Made by a program: the position numbers and the translations under genes | Part shown: one piece after another, positions 44,219 through 50,362 of the stretch | Layout: each line of letters starts with the position of its first letter | How positions within the stretch are numbered: the first letter of the stretch is position 1 | Notes under the pieces: generated by a model | Databases searched by the model: none | Told to the model about the DNA's origin: nothing | Seen by the model: only the letters and a program-made list of their open reading frames with translations | Assembly (NCBI GenBank): GCA_016288205.1 | Contig: JAEEYO010000059.1 | Location: forward strand, 1-64,000 | From: Treponema sp. | GTDB taxonomy: Bacteria > Spirochaetota > Spirochaetia > Treponematales > Treponemataceae | DNA: 64,000 nt | Direction of reading: 5' to 3'

Positions 44219-45853
44219 TTAAAAAGAGACTCTAATCGCAGGACAAATTCCACCACCAGATTCATCCGCATCAGGATTTCCTGTTGCACCATCAAAACTA
44301 CAAGTTCTTACGGCACAAGTCGATGGAGATGGTGACGTACTTGACGGCTGATACGGAGAGCGGAGCCACCACCATCCATAACCGTTGTTATTTTTATAAG
44401 CACCTGTTGCAAGCGCATAATCCGTTGATTTTCGTTTTCTTGCTGGGCCAGAACTCGTTCCACTACTAAATCCATAAGAAGTTGTGGTAACTTCATTTAC
44501 GCTCATGAGGAAAACTTTATCAGATGTATTATTACAGGTATAATCAGATGCGGCTGGGCTCGTCGTCCCTGATGGATAAATGCTGACCAATGAGTTGTCT
44601 ACACTTCTATTCAATATCAGGCCTCTTGCGCTTTCACCAAAGGCAGAATATAAAAATCCTTTGTTTTGATAAGTCGAAACAGTAGAATTTGAAGCATTGG
44701 AATAACTCAATCCATTTAAATATGCACGAACCTGGCTTTTCTCGTAATTGTTCGCATAAATTGTATTTGTACCAGAAGTTCTCGTGGATATTGACTCAAA
44801 AAACGGAATGCCAGAAGTCAGAATACTCTCTGCAAGCAGAATTTTTTCTCCGCTGTCACTTGGATTCAAAACTCTCCATATAATTGGCTCAACCTTGAAG
44901 TAATATTGGGAGCCATCAGTAATGCTTGTCCCATCATGGAAAGAATAATTTGAATCAGAATAAACGCTTGCATTCATCTTCGCATAATAGTTTCCGTCGT
45001 TTCCAAGATAATACGTGTTTCCGCCCATCGTGATGCTGTGGGCCTCATCTACTGTTACAGAATCATCCTTTATTGTCTGCGGCCAGTCACCGAAATATAC
45101 GTAGGTCCCGCTTGTACCGGCTGTTCCGCTATATCCAGAGCCAACACTGGTAACTGTCGAATGGAATTTATAGGTCTCCAGCTGGAATGTAGCACTCACC
45201 GACACATTGCTTTCCGGCATAGAGAATCTGTATGACACTCCATCCGTAAGAGTGGTAAGCAAAATGGATTGTCCGTCGGAATCGGTTACGGAAATGCTTC
45301 CCGGTACCAGTTCATACCCAGCGTTGGGTTCTACGGTCAAAACTACAAGACTTCCAGCAGACGCATCTGTTCTGGAAGCTGACACGTTTCCATTTGCAAA
45401 TGAACCGACACTGATTGTATAAGTTACATCAGAATGTACCCGATGCAAAACAAGATTCAGGGAGTTAGTTTTTCCGCTTTCGATCATCACAGAAGAAGAG
45501 CCCGACGCAAGAAGAGTGCCGTCCTCGCTGTAAGCATGGCACGTAAGCTCATAGTTTTTCATCGCAAGATTTTTAAACACGATGACCTTGGAGGAGCCCA
45601 GTTCTTTTTCAATCAAACCATCGTCAAGTGTAATTATATAGAAGATTTCCTCATCCTGAGCCGCAGGGGTCTGAAAAACAAGGCTTCCGAGCTCTGGATC
45701 AGAAACCACAGAATCTGCACCATTCCACGAAGATGAATCATAAATTTCGACTTCTACATCATCCATGCTTCCCCCTCGCACAGATGCTTCACAGGAAAAA
45801 AACGAAAGAACCGAGAGACTGAGAATGCAAAAAAACTTAAAGGCACTTCGCAT
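44219..45853 (-). CDS. Putative lipoprotein with DUF6273-type C-terminal domain
   Basis: A 544-residue exported protein. The signal peptide ends S-F-F-S-C-E, a lipobox of spirochaete type. After an N-terminal domain comes a repeat-like beta domain (G-S-L-V-V-L-T-V-E-P-N-A-G-Y-E-L, as in InlB/Listeria-type repeats, about 170-230) and a C-terminal domain with W-R-V-L-N, G-W-W-W-L-R-S-P and G-I-C-P-A-I-R-V-S-F at the very end, the hallmarks of DUF6273, probably a C-lectin-like fold. It is Ser/Thr/Asn-rich, as expected of a surface protein. AGGAG precedes ATG 45853. Ligand unknown. Confidence 0.75.
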   Translation of the reverse strand: MRSAFKFFCILSLSVLSFFSCEASVRGGSMDDVEVEIYDSSSWNGADSVVSDPELGSLVFQTPAAQDEEIFYIITLDDGLIEKELGSSKVIVFKNLAMKNYELTCHAYSEDGTLLASGSSSVMIESGKTNSLNLVLHRVHSDVTYTISVGSFANGNVSASRTDASAGSLVVLTVEPNAGYELVPGSISVTDSDGQSILLTTLTDGVSYRFSMPESNVSVSATFQLETYKFHSTVTSVGSGYSGTAGTSGTYVYFGDWPQTIKDDSVTVDEAHSITMGGNTYYLGNDGNYYAKMNASVYSDSNYSFHDGTSITDGSQYYFKVEPIIWRVLNPSDSGEKILLAESILTSGIPFFESISTRTSGTNTIYANNYEKSQVRAYLNGLSYSNASNSTVSTYQNKGFLYSAFGESARGLILNRSVDNSLVSIYPSGTTSPAASDYTCNNTSDKVFLMSVNEVTTTSYGFSSGTSSGPARKRKSTDYALATGAYKNNNGYGWWWLRSPYQPSSTSPSPSTCAVRTCSFDGATGNPDADESGGGICPAIRVSF

Positions 45854-45913
45854 AAGTTCGCTCCTAATGGATGATAGATCTCACTAAAAGACTAACAAAT
45901 TTACCATTGAGCG

Positions 45914-46555
45914 TCAAGGCAGAAATCCATCAAATTCATCAAAGCCACCGAAACCACCTGCCGACTGGTTTCCTGCGATTCTGTCCGCCACATCCACATA
46001 TTTTTTGAAGAGCGAGAGGGATTCGGAAAGGCATTTTTCATCCTTCGCAATTTCGTGGGTTCCGTGTATCATGCAGGAATTTTCAGTGCCGTAAAAGGTT
46101 CCGAAATTTTTCTTGAACACATCGCGGAACGAAAAAAGCTCGTCATTGTCGGAAAAGACAGCAAATCTTGAACCACAGCTCTCATGGTCAATCAGATTCC
46201 ACCCCTCCTTGATTTTGAGCCATTCGCGGTGACACTTTTCCTCGTCGAAATCTTTCCGCTGCTCCGGGTACAAAATATTTTTTATCGTATTCTCCGGCTC
46301 AAGGCATGGGTTCAGCAGGAGGATTGGAGTGCATACGTTCACGGATACCGCATAGAACGCACCCAGAGAAGACGCGACAACGAAATCTGCATTTCTCACG
46401 TCATTTTGAATCTGGGAGAAAGCCTGCTCGGGATTCAGAAGATTGTATGTGGATGCTGAAAACTCATACTCACCTTCCAAAAGCTTTTTCACATTCCGTG
46501 CGGATGATCCGTTACCGCTGCCCCCTAAGCCGTGTATGTAGATTGCCTTGTTCAT
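45914..46555 (-). CDS. YqiA/UPF0227-like alpha/beta-hydrolase
   Basis: A 213-residue protein of the small-esterase family. Y-I-H-G-L-G-G-S-G-N at the start forms the oxyanion loop and A-S-S-L-G-A-F-Y the nucleophile elbow (Ser in S-S-L-G); the catalytic Asp is likely in F-S-D-N-D-E and the His in M-I-H-G-T-H-E. The C-terminus is a Gly/Phe/Asp-rich tail. Start 46555 is chosen over 46567 for spacing to GAG. It lies 21 nt downstream of the FliG-like gene on the same strand. Substrate unknown. Confidence 0.75.
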   Translation of the reverse strand: MNKAIYIHGLGGSGNGSSARNVKKLLEGEYEFSASTYNLLNPEQAFSQIQNDVRNADFVVASSLGAFYAVSVNVCTPILLLNPCLEPENTIKNILYPEQRKDFDEEKCHREWLKIKEGWNLIDHESCGSRFAVFSDNDELFSFRDVFKKNFGTFYGTENSCMIHGTHEIAKDEKCLSESLSLFKKYVDVADRIAGNQSAGGFGGFDEFDGFLP

Positions 46556-46576
46556 TTTATTTCTCATAAATGGATT

Positions 46577-47386
46577 CTATGCATCAAAAACAACAGTGTT
46601 GCCGGAGACGTTCCTAACCTTTGCCCGAAGCGAATTCAGTATTTTTTCCTGACTCTCCAAGACCGGCTTTTTAAGCTCCTCTATCTCCTTTTTAATTTTC
46701 AGCACTGTTTCGGGACTTACGCTGGTAAAGATTTTCTGCTGGATTTCATCATCAGCAAAGGCAACGGCTTTTGCGATTGAGTCCAGATTTTCCTCCACGA
46801 TTTTCTGCACGGTAACTTCATCTAGCGAGCACAGAACTTTCAAATCAGAAAAATCAGGATCCGGGACATACATCGCCTTTAGCAAATTTTTTTCAGCAGC
46901 GGCTTTCTCATATTCCGCTTCGATTTCCTCGTAAACAGGTCTAAAAACATTTATCCCCCTGTCATAGAAAGCGTCGCCAATCATCGAGGAAAGCTTCATT
47001 CCTGCGTGATACGGATTACAATCACCTATTATGGAAAGCACACCCTCTGCGACCATCATCAGGGCAAGTTTTTCTTCGTCTCCGCTGAAATTTTTAAACG
47101 TGCTAATTAAATAAAAGACCATTTTTTCAACGTCTGATTTTTCAAGGCCTGTGTAGGAAAGCTGGATGAGATTCATGGCAAGCACTCTGCCGCGCTTTGT
47201 AATTTTGTCTGTAAAATCCCTTCCCACAAATTTATTGAATGTATCCACATCGCAGAAATACCCTTCAAGCGACAAGATTCCTTCACGACGGGCAAGCTCA
47301 ATTGTCCTTAAGATAAACCTTGCCATGCCGAACAAAGTCTGCTCGTACTCAGGTTTTGCGGCCGGTAAATCATTAAAAAACAACAT
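46577..47386 (-). CDS. Soluble protein with FliG C-terminal-like domain
   Basis: A 269-residue protein with no TM or signal peptide. Residues about 179-255 align by eye with the FliG middle/C-terminal repeat: F-S-D-L...L-D-E-V-T-V-Q-K-I-V-E-E-N-L-D, A-D-D-E-I-Q-Q-K-I-F-T-S-V-S. The N-terminal part resembles the cytoplasmic loop of MotA: L-A-R-R-E-G-I-L-S-L-E (31-41) and A-E-G-V-L-S-I-I-G-D-C-N-P (113-125), but without the MotA membrane helices. GGAGG precedes ATG 47386. It may bind the flagellar motor switch or stator; this is inference. It lies away from the flagellar genes, beside the accessory nuclease locus. Confidence 0.6.
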   Translation of the reverse strand: MLFFNDLPAAKPEYEQTLFGMARFILRTIELARREGILSLEGYFCDVDTFNKFVGRDFTDKITKRGRVLAMNLIQLSYTGLEKSDVEKMVFYLISTFKNFSGDEEKLALMMVAEGVLSIIGDCNPYHAGMKLSSMIGDAFYDRGINVFRPVYEEIEAEYEKAAAEKNLLKAMYVPDPDFSDLKVLCSLDEVTVQKIVEENLDSIAKAVAFADDEIQQKIFTSVSPETVLKIKKEIEELKKPVLESQEKILNSLRAKVRNVSGNTVVFDA

Positions 47387-47427
47387 TCAGATTTCCTCCT
47401 TTATTGAGTTTTGAACTACCTGTATAT

Positions 47428-47456
47428 AATATATGAGAAATTGGGAAAAAGTTCAA
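47428..47456 (-). promoter_or_regulatory. Promoter of the FliG-like gene
   Basis: On the minus strand TTGAAC (47456-47451), 17 nt, TATATT (47433-47428). The same TTGAACTTTTT-type -35 block with a 17-nt spacer recurs at 54867-54895. Confidence 0.7.
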
Positions 47457-47465
47457 AAATTTATA

Positions 47466-47669
47466 CTATAACTCTTTCTCGATTTTCTCAGCCGGAAGCC
47501 CTGTATATTTTACAATCAAATTTATATCCACGCCGTCAGCGAGCATCGCTTTTGCAGACTCCAGGGCTTTTTCTTCCGCACCACGCTCAATACCTTGTTC
47601 AATTCCGTGTTTTACACCTTCCTCAAACGCGATGTCCTTTTCTTCATCTATTGTCTGCTGCCAGGTCAT
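47466..47669 (-). CDS. Free-standing copy of the Rpn C-terminal segment (RpnS-like)
   Basis: A 67-residue ORF. Its first 28 residues or so (from M-T-W-Q-Q-T-I-D through the G-I-E-Q repeats) match the C-terminal segment of the full Rpn gene upstream (internal ATG at 48062), and the DNA match starts within the Shine-Dalgarno (GAGG, 47681-47678). It has two G-I-x-x units where the full gene has three, a 12-nt difference. The tail after the repeats (A-M-L-A-D-G-V-D-I-N-L-I) differs. I read it as a detached RpnS-type gene rather than a dead fragment, since start, ribosome site and frame are intact; the alternative is a decaying duplicate. Confidence 0.6.
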   Translation of the reverse strand: MTWQQTIDEEKDIAFEEGVKHGIEQGIERGAEEKALESAKAMLADGVDINLIVKYTGLPAEKIEKEL

Positions 47670-47684
47670 ATATTGTTCCTCGTC

Positions 47685-47764
47685 GCAAGCTCAGCTTGCT
47701 CTTCAAGTTTTTGTTTGGTCGCAAAGCTCCCATTTTCCACTTTGTGGAAAAACACAAAAACTTG
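47685..47764. repeat. Nested inverted repeats between the two Rpn copies
   Basis: CAAGTTTTTGT (47704-47714) and ACAAAAACTTG (47754-47764) are perfect inverted arms. They enclose a second perfect hairpin TTTTCCAC-TTT-GTGGAAAA (47733-47751). A third hairpin GCAAGC-TCA-GCTTGC is at 47685-47699. The block could be a terminator or processing element between rpnL and the free-standing copy, or the scar of the duplication. Confidence 0.7.
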
Positions 47765-47825
47765 CAACCAAAGCCATTTTATATCAACGGATCTCTCCTC
47801 GTTATTCCATGTCCACCATGAATCT

Positions 47826-48062
47826 TTATGCTTTTACGGAAAGAGACTGAGCAATCTGCCTTACTTGTTCCAGCGGCAGTCCGATGCATTCTGATATTGT
47901 TTCTATAGGTATTCCTTTTCGAAGAAGATTCTCCGCATCCTCAAGGGCTTTTTCTTCCGCACCACGCTCAATACCTTGCGCAATTCCTTGTTCAATTCCG
48001 TGTTTTACACCTTCCTCAAACGCGATGTCCTTTTCTTCATCTATTGTCTGCTGCCAGGTCAT
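47826..48062 (-). CDS. Internal ORF within the Rpn gene (RpnS candidate)
   Basis: Inside the Rpn gene, GGAGGA (48076-48071) lies 9 nt before an in-frame ATG at 48062, giving a 78-residue product (M-T-W-Q-Q...). In E. coli the equivalent product, RpnS, is translated separately and blocks the nuclease. The strong internal ribosome site and the detached copy that starts at the same ATG support its use. No direct evidence of expression. Confidence 0.6.
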   Translation of the reverse strand: MTWQQTIDEEKDIAFEEGVKHGIEQGIAQGIERGAEEKALEDAENLLRKGIPIETISECIGLPLEQVRQIAQSLSVKA

Positions 48063-48701
48063 ATATTGTTTCCTCCATTCCATATTCTTTCTGGCGAAGG
48101 AGACTTTTTCCTCGATGGACTTCGTGAAATCGCTGTCGGCATTCTGGTTCACAAGAAACTTGAAAAAGGCTTTCTCCTCGTCATTTTCCATTTTATCATA
48201 TTTGGACGAGTTGAAAAAGAGCCTGTAGGCTCCGTCGTTCAATTTTATTTCACCGCCGGCATTATCCGGGCACTTGTTCTCAAAGAAATAGACGGGCAGG
48301 CTTTTTCCAAAAGGATCATCCAGACACAGGAAAATTACATACGAGTCCTTTAGTTTACTGTAGTTTTCTCCACGCGAGAGATTGTCCATGTCGATTATAC
48401 TTTGGTAATACCGCGCTCGCTTCGGAAGGTTGGCTTTTAGCGTGGTCTGGATCTCCAGGTCGAAGATTCTCTTTTCATCCTTGGTGTAGACATCGAACCT
48501 CACGCTTTTGGCATCCGGGGCTTCTTGCAGTGTATGTTCCGAGTGCGGCATTTCAAGCTTTTCAATCTTGATGTGTAACAAGATTTCCAACAGGCGACGG
48601 CAAATTTCAGGCTCGCTTTCCATGATTTTGCAGAACATGAAGTTGTTCGCGAATGTCAGTTCCTCCCACGCGGGGGACTTTTTGAATTCTTTTCTTGTCA
48701 T
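47826..48701 (-). CDS. Rpn-family PD-(D/E)XK nuclease (RpnL-like)
   Basis: A 291-residue full-length member of the Rpn family (recombination-promoting nuclease/putative transposase). The PD-(D/E)XK core is intact: D70 in V-R-F-D-V and D81-x-E83-x-Q85 in F-D-L-E-I-Q. R-A-R-Y-Y-Q-S follows, as usual. The C-terminal 78 residues carry three G-I-x-x repeats and a variable tail. Family members cut DNA and, in E. coli, act as toxins held by an internally translated C-terminal fragment. GGAGG precedes ATG 48701. The upstream leader is shared with the second Rpn locus. Confidence 0.85.
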   Translation of the reverse strand: MTRKEFKKSPAWEELTFANNFMFCKIMESEPEICRRLLEILLHIKIEKLEMPHSEHTLQEAPDAKSVRFDVYTKDEKRIFDLEIQTTLKANLPKRARYYQSIIDMDNLSRGENYSKLKDSYVIFLCLDDPFGKSLPVYFFENKCPDNAGGEIKLNDGAYRLFFNSSKYDKMENDEEKAFFKFLVNQNADSDFTKSIEEKVSFARKNMEWRKQYMTWQQTIDEEKDIAFEEGVKHGIEQGIAQGIERGAEEKALEDAENLLRKGIPIETISECIGLPLEQVRQIAQSLSVKA

Positions 48702-48714
48702 TTATTTTTTCCTC

Positions 48715-48794
48715 CATATATTAATAGGAAGCAAATCTTCGCCACGGTAAACAAAATGACAAATTTTTTTGAAAAAAAAAAATTTATGGGAATC
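48715..48794 (-). repeat. Leader repeat, copy A (upstream of the intact Rpn gene)
   Basis: About 80 bp nearly identical to 54297-54380, including 'aaatcttcgccacggtaaac' and 'aaaatgacaaa'. Both copies lie just upstream of an Rpn start on the minus strand, so the repeat is probably the family's promoter and leader. A clear -35/-10 pair is not obvious; TATTAA with TTACCG is the best. Confidence 0.75.
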
Positions 48795-48832
48795 GCCAAA
48801 AGATCATTGAAAATGAGTTTTTAGAGATGTCC

Positions 48833-49153
48833 CTATCTTTCATGGATGCCGGTGGGGGAATAGACGCAGGTTCGGCCGAAGTTTTTGGAGCCGCAGTAAA
48901 TGCATTTTTTGCCGCCCGAAGCATGGACATGGACACGGCTTTCCTCTGGTGAGTGAACGCAGGTCTTTCCGTATCCCCTGGAGCCGCAATAACGGCATCG
49001 GTCGGGGTCGTCCCTGTGCTCGTGTTTTTTCGTGGGCGAGTAGACGCAGGTTCCGCCGTAGGACATCTTTCCGCAGTACGCACACTCAGCGAACACGGGA
49101 AGCAGAACCGTGAGGAAAATCAAAGTGAATGAAATTATCCGAAGCTTTCTCAT
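48833..49153 (-). CDS. Secreted protein with three Cys/His repeats
   Basis: A 106-residue protein with a signal peptide (residues 1-22, ending V-F-A). The rest is three repeats of C-x2-C-G-x(5,6)-G-x-T-C-V-[YH]-S-P followed by His: C24/C27/C36, C53/C56/C65 and C84/C87/C96, with H44/H46, H75/H77 and H104. Each repeat offers three Cys and one or two His, so each may bind a zinc ion or form disulfides in the periplasm. I have no named domain for it. It is the last gene of the five-gene operon, 22 nt after its neighbour. Confidence 0.7.
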   Translation of the reverse strand: MRKLRIISFTLIFLTVLLPVFAECAYCGKMSYGGTCVYSPTKKHEHRDDPDRCRYCGSRGYGKTCVHSPEESRVHVHASGGKKCIYCGSKNFGRTCVYSPTGIHER

Positions 49154-49175
49154 GCAATTACGTCTCCGCTTTGAG

Positions 49176-49757
49176 TCACTTCATGAAGAACACGAGGACC
49201 GCAAGAACCGCCGTGACCAACACGATGAGAGCCCGGAAGAAAAATCTGGACGAGAATTTTATTATTCCCACCGCATAGATTGCGACTCCTATCAGGCATG
49301 CGATTCCACCGCCATGGCGAAAGTGAGTCCACGCACATGCCGCAACCCAGACCGCGTAAAAGACCGGCATCAGCTTAAGGTTGTTTTTGCTTTCCGCCCA
49401 TGTGCTGAACGGAAGCCAGAACGGTGTGAATACCAGCGAGGGGATGATGCTCCAGGCGCTTCTTTTTCCCAGGAACAGCTGCTCGTAAAGGAAGAAGAGC
49501 CCTGCGGCGCACCACACGTTGATAAGGTTTCGCCTGATGAAATCCATGTTGCCGTGGATTTTATCCGACACACCGCGCTTAAGCTTGTACTCCGAATTAT
49601 TCTCGAAGTTCCGGAATCTGTCCCTCAGCCGGGGAGACTCCGGCTTTTCCACGATTTTCTCTGACACAGGCTCGTCCAGCTCGAATTTCGCGCCGCACTC
49701 ACCGCAGAAAAGATCGTCATCCGCTAGAGCCGCCCCGCATGACCTGCATTTTCTCAT
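49176..49757 (-). CDS. Zinc-ribbon membrane protein
   Basis: A 193-residue protein with an N-terminal zinc ribbon (C4, C7, C18, C21), a linker, and about four to five TM helices from residue 80 on (V-W-C-A-A-G-L-F-F-L, L-V-F-T-P-F-W-L-P-F, V-F-Y-A-V-W-V-A-A, I-G-V-A-I-Y-A-V-G-I, L-I-V-L-V-T-A-V-L-A). The start overlaps the stop of the preceding gene by 4 nt (ATGA). The zinc ribbon nearly repeats that of the neighbour (F-C-G-E-C-G-A-K), so the two are likely duplicates. Function unknown. Confidence 0.75.
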   Translation of the reverse strand: MRKCRSCGAALADDDLFCGECGAKFELDEPVSEKIVEKPESPRLRDRFRNFENNSEYKLKRGVSDKIHGNMDFIRRNLINVWCAAGLFFLYEQLFLGKRSAWSIIPSLVFTPFWLPFSTWAESKNNLKLMPVFYAVWVAACAWTHFRHGGGIACLIGVAIYAVGIIKFSSRFFFRALIVLVTAVLAVLVFFMK

Positions 49758-50344
49758 AGATGCAGCAGGTTCTTCAGGAAGCCCAGGTCAACGTTGAAGA
49801 AAATCACCGCGGCAAGTCCGAGCGTGAGGAGAAGCGGAATGATCGCGACCTTCTTCTTGCTGAGAGCGCACAGGCCCACCGCATTGCAGAGGACTCCGAC
49901 AAGCGATATGTACGAGGAAATCTTATGCCCCGCCATCTTCATGTAAAGGGTGGCTCCGAGCCACAGGACAAGGAAGACGTACAGGAGCACGGTGTTCTTC
50001 CTTGATTTCGCGGTCATGGACGGAAGGGCGAAGAACGCACCAGCGACGGCAAGAATACCGCCAATCTTGTTCCATCCCCTGTTCAGGAGGGCGGCGGAGG
50101 CGATGATTCCGACTATGCTCAGGACACAGCACGGAATGAGGCCATTGTCCGGGTCATTTGAGTCGCCGGAGGACTGGGAGCCACTGCCTGTTGAGCTGGC
50201 AGCCGGAGTCTCCTCTACCTCTTCCTCATCCTCGTCCTGAGAGACATCCTCCTCGTCTGTCTGGGGCTCCACCTTCGCACCACATTCTCCGCAGAACAGG
50301 TCTCCTTTGACCAGCTCCGCTCCGCAAACCTTGCATTTTGCCAT
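49754..50344 (-). CDS. Zinc-ribbon membrane protein (paralogue)
   Basis: A 196-residue protein: zinc ribbon C4/C7/C18/C21, an acidic and Ser/Gly-rich linker (about 27-68), then about five TM helices (from L-I-P-C-C-V-L-S-I-V-G on). GGAG precedes ATG 50344, 18 nt after the beta-helix gene. It shares the ribbon sequence with the next gene and with the C-terminal ribbon of the beta-helix protein, hinting that the three proteins use the ribbon as a common interaction module. Confidence 0.75.
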   Translation of the reverse strand: MAKCKVCGAELVKGDLFCGECGAKVEPQTDEEDVSQDEDEEEVEETPAASSTGSGSQSSGDSNDPDNGLIPCCVLSIVGIIASAALLNRGWNKIGGILAVAGAFFALPSMTAKSRKNTVLLYVFLVLWLGATLYMKMAGHKISSYISLVGVLCNAVGLCALSKKKVAIIPLLLTLGLAAVIFFNVDLGFLKNLLHL

Positions 50345-50362
50345 AATGTATTTCTCCTTTTA

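Noticed and set aside
44219..45853. Target of a diversity-generating retroelement
   Set aside because: The C-terminal domain may have a C-lectin-like fold, but no reverse transcriptase or template repeat is in the window and no adenine-biased variation can be judged from one sequence.
47826..48701. Rpn gene as an active transposase in a mobile element
   Set aside because: No terminal inverted repeats or target duplications are visible around it; despite the historical label, Rpn proteins are nucleases, and the duplication here covers only the gene's 3' part.
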